Assembly: GCA_963783195.1 (NCBI GenBank) | Contig: CAWAMV010000004.1 | Location: 1,426,001 to 1,490,000, forward strand | Direction of reading: 5' to 3' | Source: Croceibacterium_B sp963783195 | GTDB taxonomy: Bacteria; Pseudomonadota; Alphaproteobacteria; Sphingomonadales; Sphingomonadaceae | Length of the DNA: 64,000 nucleotides | Shown here: positions 33,635 to 42,732 of the stretch, piece after piece | Layout: every line of letters starts with the position of its first letter | How positions within the stretch are numbered: position 1 is the stretch's first letter | The notes under the pieces: generated by a model | Told to the model about the DNA's origin: nothing | What the model saw: the letters and a program-made list of their open reading frames with translations, nothing else | The model's database searches: none | Position numbers and translations under genes: made by a program

Positions 33635-34207
33635 ATGCGTTTGACGACCTGTGCCATTGCATCCCTGGCGATAACCCTGGCCGCCTGCGGCAGCAGCCCC
33701 GACGACGATCCCATGACGCCGGCTTCGCAAAGCACCTCGCCCTCCGCCACTCCGCCACCCGCCGCTCCGGTGGCTCTCGACCGGATGACACTCGAGAAGT
33801 CGATTCTCGACAACTACGGCGGGGAGGGGAAGGTCGGCTACCTGTCGAGCGAGTTCGATCTCGACGGCGACGGTACGCCCGAGGTTCTCGCCTACATCGG
33901 CGGGCCCTATTGGTGCGGTACAGGCGGCTGCCCGCTGGTGGTGGCCAAGCGCGATGGCGACAACCTGACGCAAGTCCTCAAGACCAGCGTCACCCAGTTG
34001 CCGATTGGCGTGCTCGACAGTTCAACCAATGGCTGGCGGGACCTGTGGGTGACGACCGCCGGCGGCGGCCAGCTGACCGGGCGACGCAAGCTGATGTACG
34101 ATGGCGAGAGCTATCCCACCAATCCGACGGCCCCGCCGGCCGAGGAGCTCAAAATTCTCGACGCGCAGGTCCTTATCGAGCAGGGCGACCTGAACTGGCT
34201 GAACTAG
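33635..34207 (+). CDS. Putative lipoprotein with EF-hand-like Asp motif
   Basis: A 190-residue lipoprotein. The lipobox LAACGSS predicts acylation of a cysteine at about residue 18, followed by a Ser/Thr/Pro-rich linker. The mature part contains FDLDGDGTPEVLAY, a FG-GAP/EF-hand-like calcium loop, and CGTGGC, a potential disulfide. It lies inverted between miaB and phoH, genes that are otherwise on the minus strand, and overlaps the miaB 3' end by 4 bp. Function unknown. Confidence 0.8.
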   Translation: MRLTTCAIASLAITLAACGSSPDDDPMTPASQSTSPSATPPPAAPVALDRMTLEKSILDNYGGEGKVGYLSSEFDLDGDGTPEVLAYIGGPYWCGTGGCPLVVAKRDGDNLTQVLKTSVTQLPIGVLDSSTNGWRDLWVTTAGGGQLTGRRKLMYDGESYPTNPTAPPAEELKILDAQVLIEQGDLNWLN

Positions 34208-35547
34208 ACGAGGGCGGGCGTCAGAAGTCGTCCGGCGAGCGAGTTCGGGCCAGCCTCGGCCAGTTCGACTTCGACCAGGTCCCCGATTGCCGCCTCGCCC
34301 TCGAAGTAAACCGACTGCAGCCAAGGTGACTTGCCGAGCCACTGGCCAGGCTTCTTGCCCTTGCGCTCGACGAGGACCTGGCAATGCTTGCCGACGCTCG
34401 CCCGGTTGAAGGCGAACTGATCACGGTTGAGCGCAGCCTGAAGGCGCTGGAGCCGCTCGTCCATCACGTCGCGCGCGACCTGGCCGTCCATGCTCGCAGC
34501 AGGTGTGCCGGGACGGGGCGAGTACTTGAAGCTGAAGGCCTGGGCATAGCCGACGGCGTCGACCAGTCGCAGCGTGTCCTCGAACTCGGCATCGGTTTCG
34601 CCGGGAAAGCCAACGATGAAGTCGCCCGAAAGCGCGATGTCCGCCCGGGCATCGACGAAGCGCTCCAGCAGCCGCAGGTAGCTGTCGGCCGTGTGGCTGC
34701 GGTTCATTGCCCTGAGAACCCGGTCGTTGCCGCTCTGCACCGGGAGATGGAGGAAGGGCATCAACTTGTCGACCTCGCCATGCGCGGCGATCAGGCCTTC
34801 GGTAACGTCGGTTGGATGGCTGGTGGTGTAGCGGATACGGTGCAGGTCGGGCATCTTGGCGAGGTCGCGGATCAGCCTGTCCAGCCCGGCCGGACGACCC
34901 TTGCCGTCCTCTCCCGTCCACGCGTTGACGTTCTGCCCAAGCAAGGTGATCTCGCGCGCTCCGGCTTCGACCAACTTCTCCGCTTCGGTCAACAGATCGC
35001 TGTAGGGGCGTGAAATTTCTGCGCCCCGGGTGTAGGGTACGACGCAATAAGTACAGAACTTGTCGCATCCTTCCTGGACCGTCAGGAAAGCGCTCGGCGC
35101 GGTCTTGCGGCGGGCGGGCAGGGCGGCAAACTTGGCGTCTGCCGGCATGTCGGTGTCGGTCGCCCGTTCGCCGCGGGTGGCCCGTTCGATCATCTCGGGC
35201 AAGCGGTGGTAAGCTTGGGGGCCGACGACCATGCCGACCGCCGGCGCACGCGCCATGATCTCCTCGCCTTCCGCCTGCGCGACGCAGCCGGCGACCGCGA
35301 TCATCGGCTTGCGACCTGCTTGCTCACCGGCCTTCACCAGTCGCCCGATGTCGGAATAGACCTTTTCGGCTGCCTTCTCGCGGATGTGACAGGTGTTGAG
35401 GACGACCAGCTCGGCATCCTCGCCATCGGCGGCTGGTGCAATGCCCTGCGCAGCAAGCAGCTCGGCCATGCGCTCGCCGTCGTAGACGTTCATCTGGCAG
35501 CCGAAGCTCTTGACCCTGTAGGTCCGGGGTTTGTCGCGGGTTTGCAT
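34204..35547 (-). CDS. miaB: tRNA-2-methylthio-N6-dimethylallyladenosine synthase
   Basis: A 447-residue radical-SAM methylthiotransferase acting on adenosine 37 of tRNAs. The N-terminal cluster cysteines are in GCQMNVYD, NTCHIRE and VAGCVAQ; the radical-SAM motif is CDKFCTYCVVPY; a TRAM domain (QVLVERKGKKPGQWLGKSP) closes the protein. It follows plsC by 33 bp in the fur-plsC-miaB run. Confidence 0.97.
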   Translation of the reverse strand: MQTRDKPRTYRVKSFGCQMNVYDGERMAELLAAQGIAPAADGEDAELVVLNTCHIREKAAEKVYSDIGRLVKAGEQAGRKPMIAVAGCVAQAEGEEIMARAPAVGMVVGPQAYHRLPEMIERATRGERATDTDMPADAKFAALPARRKTAPSAFLTVQEGCDKFCTYCVVPYTRGAEISRPYSDLLTEAEKLVEAGAREITLLGQNVNAWTGEDGKGRPAGLDRLIRDLAKMPDLHRIRYTTSHPTDVTEGLIAAHGEVDKLMPFLHLPVQSGNDRVLRAMNRSHTADSYLRLLERFVDARADIALSGDFIVGFPGETDAEFEDTLRLVDAVGYAQAFSFKYSPRPGTPAASMDGQVARDVMDERLQRLQAALNRDQFAFNRASVGKHCQVLVERKGKKPGQWLGKSPWLQSVYFEGEAAIGDLVEVELAEAGPNSLAGRLLTPALV

Positions 35548-35580
35548 GCGGCGCGCCCATAGGCGAAATGCCGGCAGCTT

Positions 35581-36297
35581 TCAAACGCGCTGCAACGTCC
35601 GGGCAATCGCGCCGCGCGCGGCTGTCGTCATCGCCTTGCGGTCCTCGAGCGCGGGGCCGGCGAGCGGTTCGAGGAAATGCAGCGTCAGGTCGATCCTGCC
35701 GGGGCGGGCGAGGATCTTGCGAATGTTGCGCGCACCGGGCTCGTCGCCGAACCAGCAGATGTTCGGAGCATCGGCATATTCGAGCGCCACCGGCTGGACC
35801 GGCACCGCGTGTGCAAGCGGTTCGACTGCCGAGAGCAGCGAGCTGCGAAATGGCAGGAGCACGATGCCGTCGTTCGTCGTCGCCTCGGGAAAGATGACCA
35901 AGGGGCGCTCTCCCAGTGCCTCGCGCACCTGGGCGACCTGCGCCGCAACCGTCACGCGCCTGTCGCGGGTGATGAATACGGTGCCGTTCTGCTCGCAGAG
36001 CCAGCGCAGGGCCGGGTGACCGGCAAGGCCGCTGTGCGCCACGAACTTCGCTCGTGTCCGGCCCGCCAGCGCGAGTATGTCGAGCCAACTTTCATGGTTG
36101 GCCAGGAACAGGGCGCCTTGCCGCGGCCGGCCGTGCGCACGTATGCGCAGCCCTGCAACCCGGCCTACGTAGCCGAGGAAAACCGGTGGGACCGCATTTG
36201 GCAGGCCCACGACGCTTGCGCCGACGTGGGCGGGGACCAGCACCAGGAAGCCGAGCAGGATCGCCACGGCCCTCGCTACGAGGCGCAGCGCCGCCAA
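35581..36297 (-). CDS. plsC: 1-acyl-sn-glycerol-3-phosphate acyltransferase (PlsC-like)
   Basis: A membrane-associated acyltransferase of about 238 residues for phosphatidic acid synthesis. A hydrophobic N-terminal helix (VARAVAILLGFLVLVPA) precedes the catalytic NHESWLD (H-x4-D) and FPEATTND. The frame is open further upstream into fur, but TTG 36297, five bases after the fur stop and preceded by GAGG at a 9-base distance, is the natural start. Confidence 0.88.
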   Translation of the reverse strand: MAALRLVARAVAILLGFLVLVPAHVGASVVGLPNAVPPVFLGYVGRVAGLRIRAHGRPRQGALFLANHESWLDILALAGRTRAKFVAHSGLAGHPALRWLCEQNGTVFITRDRRVTVAAQVAQVREALGERPLVIFPEATTNDGIVLLPFRSSLLSAVEPLAHAVPVQPVALEYADAPNICWFGDEPGARNIRKILARPGRIDLTLHFLEPLAGPALEDRKAMTTAARGAIARTLQRV

Positions 36298-36301
36298 GCG
36301 A

Positions 36302-36739
36302 TCAGTCCTCGCGGTCGATGCGGACGCCGTAGAGTTCCATCCGGTGATCCACCAGCCGGTAGCCGAGCCGCTCGGCGATCTGCCGCTGGAGCAGCTCGAG
36401 CTCGGCATCGACGAATTCCACCACCTTGCCGGTTTCCACGTCGATCAGGTGATCGTGGTGCGCTTCCGGGGCTGGTTCGTAGCGCGCGCGGCCGTCGCCG
36501 AAATCGTGCCGGTCGAGGATTCCGGCGTCCTCGAACAGACGCACCGTGCGATAGACCGTGGCGATCGAGATCTTCGGATCGATCGCACTCGCGCGGCGGT
36601 GGAGCTGTTCGACGTCGGGATGATCCTCGCTTTCGGATAGCACCCTTGCGATCACGCGGCGCTGTTCGGTGATGCGCAGGCCGCGTTCGGCGCAAAGGGC
36701 TTCGAGATCGATGGTCTGATGCAAGGATTGGCTCGCCAA
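36302..36739 (-). CDS. fur: Fur family metal-responsive repressor
   Basis: A 145-residue Fur-family protein. A winged HTH (ATVYRTVRLFEDAGI) is followed by the metal-binding HHDHLID and a C-terminal dimer domain ending LYGVRIDRED. It is the first gene of fur-plsC-miaB. The farthest start is TTG 36739; a second TTG at 36724 (just before HQTIDLEALC) may be the real one, as both lack a clear ribosome site. Fur versus an Irr/Mur-type role cannot be settled here. Confidence 0.9.
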   Translation of the reverse strand: MASQSLHQTIDLEALCAERGLRITEQRRVIARVLSESEDHPDVEQLHRRASAIDPKISIATVYRTVRLFEDAGILDRHDFGDGRARYEPAPEAHHDHLIDVETGKVVEFVDAELELLQRQIAERLGYRLVDHRMELYGVRIDRED

Positions 36740-36747
36740 ATGAGAAA

Positions 36748-36773
36748 CGCCCCGACCCTAGGGGGTCGAGGCG
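36748..36773 (-). terminator. Terminator of mucR
   Basis: An inverted repeat (CGCC-CGACCC paired with GGGTCG-GGCG, one bulge on each side) between the mucR stop and fur. On the minus strand it is followed by GTTTCTCATTT, a partly T-rich stretch, so it probably ends the mucR transcript 23 bp after its stop codon and insulates fur. Confidence 0.7.
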
Positions 36774-36795
36774 CTTATCTCAAGCCGGTGTGGGC

Positions 36796-37242
36796 TTACT
36801 CCGCGGTGGTCTTTTTCCGCCGCCCGCGCTTCTGGCCTGGCTTGCGGCCCAGTCCGATCTTCTTGGCGAGATCGCGGCGCTTCTCGGCATATTCGGGCGC
36901 GACCATCGGGTAGTCCGAAGGCAGGCCCCAGCGCGCGCGGTATTCGTCCGGCGTCAAGCCGTGGTCCGTCATCAGGTGACGCTTGAGCATCTTCATCTTC
37001 TTGCCGTCTTCGAGGCAGACGATGTGGTCCCTCTTCACCGAGGAGCGAACCGAAACTGCCGGCTCCGGCTTCTCTTCCGCCTGGGCGGACGCACCGCCAA
37101 GACCGGCAAGAGTGCCGTAAACATTCTGAATCAGCGACGAAATCTCGTCAGCCGCCACCGAATTGTTCGACACGTAGGATACTACGATATCGATGGTATG
37201 GGTGATCAGCATCTCTGCCGTATCGTTCTGTACTTCGTCCAT
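36796..37242 (-). CDS. MucR/Ros family zinc-finger transcriptional regulator
   Basis: A 148-residue global regulator of alphaproteobacteria. The prokaryotic zinc finger is CLEDGKKMKMLKRHLMTDHG (Cys/Asp/His/His type, residues about 76-95), followed by LTPDEYRARWGLPSDYPMVA and a basic tail (RKPGQKRGRRKKTTAE). MucR proteins bind AT-rich promoter DNA and act like H-NS. It is monocistronic, with 137 bp upstream before rimI and its own terminator. Confidence 0.95.
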   Translation of the reverse strand: MDEVQNDTAEMLITHTIDIVVSYVSNNSVAADEISSLIQNVYGTLAGLGGASAQAEEKPEPAVSVRSSVKRDHIVCLEDGKKMKMLKRHLMTDHGLTPDEYRARWGLPSDYPMVAPEYAEKRRDLAKKIGLGRKPGQKRGRRKKTTAE

Positions 37243-37379
37243 TTCCGCGAGCCTTTTTCTGTTTTGTTGGGCGACCGCTCAACCGATGTATAGCGAGCCC
37301 AAATCGCGCATGTAGCAAAGTATTGAACGATTCAAGCCCTTGTGGCGGCATGCAGCGCAGAAATTGCAGAGGAAGGATC

Positions 37380-37850
37380 TCAGTCCAAGTCGAGGCGGAG
37401 GTCTCGGGCGTAAGTAACCGCGTCGATAGGTCCCTGTTTCGCCGCGCGATAGTAGTTCTTCCGGCGGCCGACCGGGAGGAATCCGCACTGCTCATAGAGC
37501 CGCGCGGCAGGATTTCCGTCGCGCATTTCGAGGAACATCCGCTCTACCCCGCGCGATCGGGCTTCTGCGAACAATCGCTCGACGAGCCGGCGTCCAACTC
37601 CTCTTCCGCGATAACCTGGCATGACTGCGATGAGCAGGAGTTCTTCTTCACCTGCAGCCCCACGCGACATGACGAAGCCGGTGACCTGTTCGTCCTCGCC
37701 CGGCGCATTCCCGTCGGGATCAGCCAACAAGTAGAAAGTATTCGGCAGGACCAGCGTGTCGCTTACTTGCCGACGGTTCCATGCCTCGCCGTAAGCCGGA
37801 TCGAAAGCGCTCGTCATCACCGCCATGATCCGGTCGAGGTCGTCGGTCAT
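37380..37850 (-). CDS. rimI: Ribosomal protein S18 alanine N-acetyltransferase
   Basis: A 156-residue GNAT acetyltransferase. The acetyl-CoA loop is MPGYRGRGVGRRLVERL and the C-terminal motif is NPAARLYEQCGFLPVGRRKNYY, typical of RimI. The ATG at 37848-37850 overlaps the tsaB stop by 4 bp, the common tsaB-rimI arrangement. In this context RimI is more likely than another GNAT. Confidence 0.9.
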   Translation of the reverse strand: MTDDLDRIMAVMTSAFDPAYGEAWNRRQVSDTLVLPNTFYLLADPDGNAPGEDEQVTGFVMSRGAAGEEELLLIAVMPGYRGRGVGRRLVERLFAEARSRGVERMFLEMRDGNPAARLYEQCGFLPVGRRKNYYRAAKQGPIDAVTYARDLRLDLD

Positions 37851-38467
37851 GCCGCGCCCTTCACCTTTGCGTCCGGTGGACGGCCATAGAGCGGGGAGAG
37901 GTCGCCGGTGATGATTGCGTTCGGTAGTGCGGCGACGCTTCGAGCGTCGGGCAGCAGCGCGATGGCGTCGCCGCTCTTGCGCAGCGCGACGAGGGCCTGC
38001 GCCTGGCTTCCCGCCACTATTGCATGCCGGGCGGCGCCGGCAGCGGCGTCTGGCCGAAGCGAGACCACCTTGTCCTGGGGCATGCCGTCTGCGGCGAAGT
38101 CCTGCACGAACCATTCCCCGTGGCCGCCGGTCATGCACACGCTGACCGGCCGGCCCGTCTTTTTGCGCGCAATCGCCGCGACGAGGGCGAGGGTGGGATA
38201 GCCGCGAACCTCGGCGCTCCACGCCAGGCCCAGCGCACGCGCCGCGGCAAGCCCGATGCGTATGCCGGTGAAGCTACCGGGCCCCAGTCCGACCACGATC
38301 CTGTCCGCGCGGCCCCTGTCCGGCAATTCGGCGATCATCGGCACGAGCCGCTCGGCATGGCCGCGACCGAGGACTTCATAGCGCCCTTCCACCAGCGAGC
38401 CGCCGTCGAACAAAGCCACCGAGCACGCCTCGGTCGCACATTCGATGGCCAGGAGCCGCCCCGCCAT
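37847..38467 (-). CDS. tsaB: tRNA threonylcarbamoyladenosine biosynthesis protein TsaB
   Basis: A 206-residue ASKHA-fold partner of TsaD in t6A37 synthesis. Recognised by LLAIECATEACSVALFD at the N-terminus, GRGHAERLVPMI and VGLGPGSFTGIRIGLAAARAL. It overlaps rimI by 4 bp and follows the nitroreductase gene by 6 bp. Confidence 0.95.
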   Translation of the reverse strand: MAGRLLAIECATEACSVALFDGGSLVEGRYEVLGRGHAERLVPMIAELPDRGRADRIVVGLGPGSFTGIRIGLAAARALGLAWSAEVRGYPTLALVAAIARKKTGRPVSVCMTGGHGEWFVQDFAADGMPQDKVVSLRPDAAAGAARHAIVAGSQAQALVALRKSGDAIALLPDARSVAALPNAIITGDLSPLYGRPPDAKVKGAA

Positions 38468-38473
38468 GGCGTA

Positions 38474-39064
38474 TCAGTCGATGCGGTTGAAGGCGTCGAA
38501 CTCAGGGCGCGGACTGCGCCCGAAGATGCTTTCCGGGTCGCCGTGGCCGATGGCGCAGATGAAATTGCTGCGGTGACGCGGCTCGTCGGGGAAGAACGCC
38601 TTGTCGACCGCCGCGTTGTCGAAGCCCGACATCGGCCCGCAGTCGAGACCCAGCGCCCGGGCCGCCAACATCAGGTAGGCGCCCTGCAACGAGGAGTTGC
38701 GGAAGGCCCCTTCCTCGCGGCCCTTTTCATCGCCCTCGAACCAGGACTTCGCGTCGGTGTGCGGGAACAGCCATGGCAATTCCTCGTGAAAATCGATGTC
38801 GAAAGCGATGATTGCGACGACCGGGGCGGTGGTGATTTTCGGCTGGTTCTTTTCCGATGCGAAGCTGGCCAGCTTGGCCTTGGCTTCGGCCGACTTGCAC
38901 CACACGATCCGCGCCGGCTGCATGTTGGCCGAAGTCGGGCCCATCTTCATCAACTCGTAGATCGCGTAGATGTCCTCGTCGCTGACGGGCTCGTCGGTCC
39001 AGCCGTTGAAACTGCGCGCCTCGCGAAAAAGCTGGTCGAGCGCCTTGTCGTCGAGCCGAGCCAT
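38474..39064 (-). CDS. Malonic semialdehyde reductase / RutE-type nitroreductase
   Basis: A 196-residue FMN-dependent nitroreductase-fold enzyme. Motifs are LFREARSFNGWTDEPVSDE, MKMGPTSANMQPARIVW and LDCGPMSGFDNAAVD, typical of the RutE/YdfG-like 3-hydroxypropanoate-forming reductases. No other rut genes are nearby, so a general nitroreductase or semialdehyde reductase role is possible. Its ATG overlaps the upstream nfuA stop (TGATG). Confidence 0.88.
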   Translation of the reverse strand: MARLDDKALDQLFREARSFNGWTDEPVSDEDIYAIYELMKMGPTSANMQPARIVWCKSAEAKAKLASFASEKNQPKITTAPVVAIIAFDIDFHEELPWLFPHTDAKSWFEGDEKGREEGAFRNSSLQGAYLMLAARALGLDCGPMSGFDNAAVDKAFFPDEPRHRSNFICAIGHGDPESIFGRSPRPEFDAFNRID

Positions 39065-39636
39065 CAGGCGGCCCTCACTTCGCTGACCTCGGGTACATAG
39101 TGCTTCAGCAGGCCCTCGATGCCGTGCTTGAGCGTGGCGGTCGAACTGGGGCAGCCCGAGCAGGCGCCCTGCATCTGCAGGTAAACCACGCCTTCGCGGA
39201 AGCCGCGATACTGGATGTCGCCGCCATCGCCGGCCACGGCCGGCCGCACGCGGGTTTCGATCAGGTCCTTGATCTGCGCGACGACTTCCGCGTCGGCAGG
39301 ATCATCGCCGATGTCATCTTCCGCAGGGACCGCGATCGTCGAGGCGCTGCCAGGCATGAAAAGCGGCGCTTCGGACACGAAGTGATCGAGCAGGATCGCC
39401 ACGACCTGCGGCTTCAGCGCGCCCCATTGGGCACCCGGAGCCGCGGTAACCGAAACGAAGTCCGAACCGAAGAAAACGCCGGTCACCTCTCCTGTATCGA
39501 AGATGGCTTCCGCCAGCGGCGAGGCTTCGGCCTCCTCCGGCGTGGTGAACTCGCGGGTTCCCGACGGCATGACCTGCCGGCCGGGCAGGAACTTGAGCGT
39601 TGCGGGGTTCGGCGTCGTTTCGGTCTCGATGAACAT
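39064..39636 (-). CDS. NfuA-type iron-sulfur cluster carrier
   Basis: A 190-residue Fe-S scaffold/carrier. An N-terminal Nfu_N domain (MFIETETTPNPATLKFLPG) is followed by the NifU-like C-terminal domain with GDGGDIQYRGF and the cluster-binding CSGCPSS. ATG 39636 is preferred over the longer frame because the family starts exactly there. It is coupled to the nitroreductase gene and divergent from the M16 peptidase across 89 bp. Confidence 0.93.
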   Translation of the reverse strand: MFIETETTPNPATLKFLPGRQVMPSGTREFTTPEEAEASPLAEAIFDTGEVTGVFFGSDFVSVTAAPGAQWGALKPQVVAILLDHFVSEAPLFMPGSASTIAVPAEDDIGDDPADAEVVAQIKDLIETRVRPAVAGDGGDIQYRGFREGVVYLQMQGACSGCPSSTATLKHGIEGLLKHYVPEVSEVRAA

Positions 39637-39725
39637 GGCCGCGATGTAGGAGCGGCGATGGGCCGGGGCAAGCATCCGGGCCATATCGGGGTGATATTCA
39701 CTGTCCCTTCATCGCTGGCGCCGAT

Positions 39726-42659
39726 ATGACTGCGGCGATGACAGTTTTCTCGCGCGCTCTCCGCGCACTCGCTCCCCTGCTTCTCGTCGCCCCTCTGCCG
39801 CTCCAGGCGCAGGAGGCGGCAACCGCCGCCGCCGCAACTCCGCTCGCCGCGCCGCAATACGCCAGGCCGGGCGATCCCTGGATCTTCCGCGGCACCGACA
39901 TCCCGCCCGATCCGGAGTGGCTCATGGGCGAGATGCCAAACGGCGTGCGCTACGCCGTGCGCCACAACGGGGTGCCGCCGGGCCAGGTCTCGCTGCGAAT
40001 CCGCGTGGACGCCGGCTCGCTCTACGAGCGCAAGGGCGAGGAAGGCTTCGCCCACCTGCTCGAGCACCTGACGTATCGCGAATCCAAGTACCTGGGTTTC
40101 GGTGAGGCGATACCCAAGTTCCAGCGCTGGGGCGCGGCCTTCGGCAGCGACACCAACGCCGAGACGACACCGACTCACACCGTCTACAAGCTGGCGCTGC
40201 CCAATGCGCAGCCAGACACGCTTGAAGAGGCGGTCAAGCTGATGGCGTTCATGGTGCGCGAGCCGACGCTGTCGAAACAGGACGTCGCGGCCGACGTGCC
40301 CATCGTGCTCGCCGAGCGGCGCGACCGGGCGGGGCCTGACGAGCGCCTCGGCGACGCTACGCGCGAGACGTTGTTCAAGGGCACCCTTCTGGCCGACCAC
40401 GGCGTGATCGGAAGTGTCGAAGCGCTCGAAAGCGCGACGCCCGAGGCCGTGCGAGCATTTCACGATCGCTGGTATCGGCCGGAAAATACCGTCGTGGTGG
40501 CCGCAGGCGACGTCGATCCGCAGGTGCTCGCTTCGCTGATCGAGAAATACTTTGCCGACTGGAAGGTCGCCGGCCAGCACACGCCGGCGCCCGCTTTCGG
40601 TAAGCCCGCGCCGCCTCCGGGCGCCGATCCGGCGAACCCGGTGGGCGAGACCCGGGTGCTGGTCGAGCCCGGACAGCCGCGCGTTTTTACTTACGCCTAC
40701 GTCAAGCCCTACGTGCAGGTGACCGACAACCTGGAACTCAACCGCGGACGTTTGCTCGACACGGTCGGCCAACTCGTCGTCAATCGCCGACTGGAAAAGC
40801 GCGCGCGCGAGGGCGGACACTTTCTCTTCGCACAGACCGACAGTCAGGACATCAGCCGTTCGGTCACCGGCACCTTCGTGACCTTCGCCCCGCTCGATTC
40901 CGACTGGCAGGCGGCTCTGACCGATGTGCGCGGCGTCATCGCCGACGCGATGAAGGAGCCGCCGACGCAGGAGGAAATCGATCGCGAGCGCGCCCAGCTC
41001 GAAGTCGCCTTCGTCAACCAGGTCGAACAGCGCGCAGTCCAGGCCGGGGCGCAACTGGCGGACGACGTGGTCAATGCAGTCGACATCGGCGAGGCCGTCG
41101 GCACGCCCGACCTGTTTCTCAAGCTGTTCCGGGAGATGAAGGACCGCTTCACGCCGCAGGCGGTGCTCGAGCACACACGCGCGCTCTACAAGGGCGACGC
41201 GATCCGCGCGCTCTACGTCACTCCGAGCACCGGCGAAGCCGACGCGGCGAGCATCGCTGCCGCGCTGCACAAGCCTGCCGAGGCCGATGCCTCGGGCCGT
41301 TTCTCGGCCGAGGCGATCTCGTTCAAGGATCTGCCGCCGATCGGCGCGCCGGGCGCCCCCGAAGCGGGCAAGCAGATCGGCGTCTACGACATCGCGCAAT
41401 TCGACTATCCCAACGGCGTGAAGGCGCTGGTCTGGAACAGTGGCAACGAGCCGGGCCGGGTAACGGTCCGCGTTCGCTTCGGTAGCGGCTGGCGCGCGTT
41501 CGAAGGCAAGGATGCCGTCTATGCGCGCCTCGGCGAAATGGCGCTGGTCAGCGCGGGCGAGGGCGAACTGGGCCAGGAAGAGATCGAGAGCGTCACCAGC
41601 GGGCGGAAGCTCGGCTTCACCTTCAAGATCGACAACGGCGTTTTCGAATTCGAGGGCCTGACCCGCCAGGCCGACCTGGAGGATCAGCTCTACCTCTTCG
41701 CGCTCAAGCTGGCGCAGCCGCGCTGGGACGCCGGGCCGATCCAGCGCGCGTTGGCATCGGCCAAGTTGGCCTACGACAGCTACGACATCAACGCTGCCGG
41801 CGTGCTCAACCGCGACTTGTCGTACCTGCTGTCGGACAAGGACCCGCGATTTGCCACGCCCGATCCGGCTGCGCTCGACGAGGCGACGGTCGCAGGCTTC
41901 CGCAAGGTGTGGGAGCCGTTGCTGAAGCAGGGTCCGATCGAGGTCGACGTGTTCGGTGATATCGACACCCAGGCGGCGGTGGACGCGATCTCGAGGACGT
42001 TCGGCGCCTTGCCTCCGCGCGAGCCGATCCCGGCCGCGGCGCTCGCTCGCAAGGTCGAATTCCCGACGGGCGAGAAGCCCGCCGTACTCTACCACACCGG
42101 CGATGCGAACCAGGCCGCCGCGGTCATCGCATGGCAGGGCGGAGCGGGATCGGCGGGCCTGTCCGAAAGCCGCAAGGTCGACCTTCTGACGCAGGTTTTC
42201 TCCAACCGTCTGCTCGATGCCCTGCGCGAACAGGCAGGCGACGCCTATTCGCCGCAGGTCTTTTCCGACTGGCCGACCGACATCGACAGCGGCGGGCATA
42301 TCGTGGCGCTGGCGAACATCCCGGCAACCAAGGTCCCGGCCTTCTTCTCGATGGCCGAAAAGATCGCCGCCGACCTGGTCGCCGCTCCGCCGAGTGCCGA
42401 AGAACTGTCGCGCGCGACCGAGCCGATGGCCCAGCTCATCACCCGGTTGCAGACGGGGCACACGTTCTGGCTGAACCAGCTCGAAGGATCGACGACCGAC
42501 CCCAACCACATCGCCAACCTGCGATCGCTGATGGTCGATTACACGCGAACAACTCCGACCGAGTTGCAGGCCCTCGCTGCGAAGTACCTCTTGCCGGGCA
42601 AGAGCTACAAGATCGAGGTGCTGCCGAAGGCCGCTTCGCCGCAGGTCGCGGGCCGCTGA
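39726..42659 (+). CDS. M16 family zinc metallopeptidase (PqqL-like)
   Basis: A 977-residue exported M16 peptidase with two tandem clamshell halves. A signal peptide (FSRALRALAPLLLVAPLPLQAQ) precedes the inverted zinc motif HLLEH (FAHLLEHLTY) with the distal Glu in NTVVVAAGDVDP-adjacent sequence. The second half (from about residue 540, YDIAQFDYPNGVKALVWN) lacks HxxEH, as expected for the inactive partner. It probably degrades small peptides in the periplasm. Start at ATG 39726, or Met5. Confidence 0.92.
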   Translation: MTAAMTVFSRALRALAPLLLVAPLPLQAQEAATAAAATPLAAPQYARPGDPWIFRGTDIPPDPEWLMGEMPNGVRYAVRHNGVPPGQVSLRIRVDAGSLYERKGEEGFAHLLEHLTYRESKYLGFGEAIPKFQRWGAAFGSDTNAETTPTHTVYKLALPNAQPDTLEEAVKLMAFMVREPTLSKQDVAADVPIVLAERRDRAGPDERLGDATRETLFKGTLLADHGVIGSVEALESATPEAVRAFHDRWYRPENTVVVAAGDVDPQVLASLIEKYFADWKVAGQHTPAPAFGKPAPPPGADPANPVGETRVLVEPGQPRVFTYAYVKPYVQVTDNLELNRGRLLDTVGQLVVNRRLEKRAREGGHFLFAQTDSQDISRSVTGTFVTFAPLDSDWQAALTDVRGVIADAMKEPPTQEEIDRERAQLEVAFVNQVEQRAVQAGAQLADDVVNAVDIGEAVGTPDLFLKLFREMKDRFTPQAVLEHTRALYKGDAIRALYVTPSTGEADAASIAAALHKPAEADASGRFSAEAISFKDLPPIGAPGAPEAGKQIGVYDIAQFDYPNGVKALVWNSGNEPGRVTVRVRFGSGWRAFEGKDAVYARLGEMALVSAGEGELGQEEIESVTSGRKLGFTFKIDNGVFEFEGLTRQADLEDQLYLFALKLAQPRWDAGPIQRALASAKLAYDSYDINAAGVLNRDLSYLLSDKDPRFATPDPAALDEATVAGFRKVWEPLLKQGPIEVDVFGDIDTQAAVDAISRTFGALPPREPIPAAALARKVEFPTGEKPAVLYHTGDANQAAAVIAWQGGAGSAGLSESRKVDLLTQVFSNRLLDALREQAGDAYSPQVFSDWPTDIDSGGHIVALANIPATKVPAFFSMAEKIAADLVAAPPSAEELSRATEPMAQLITRLQTGHTFWLNQLEGSTTDPNHIANLRSLMVDYTRTTPTELQALAAKYLLPGKSYKIEVLPKAASPQVAGR

Positions 42660-42732
42660 TTCAATACCAGATGTAACCTTTGCAATGGGGGCGGGCGGGG
42701 CGTAAGTGCGCCCCTCCCAAGCAATCGTTGGA

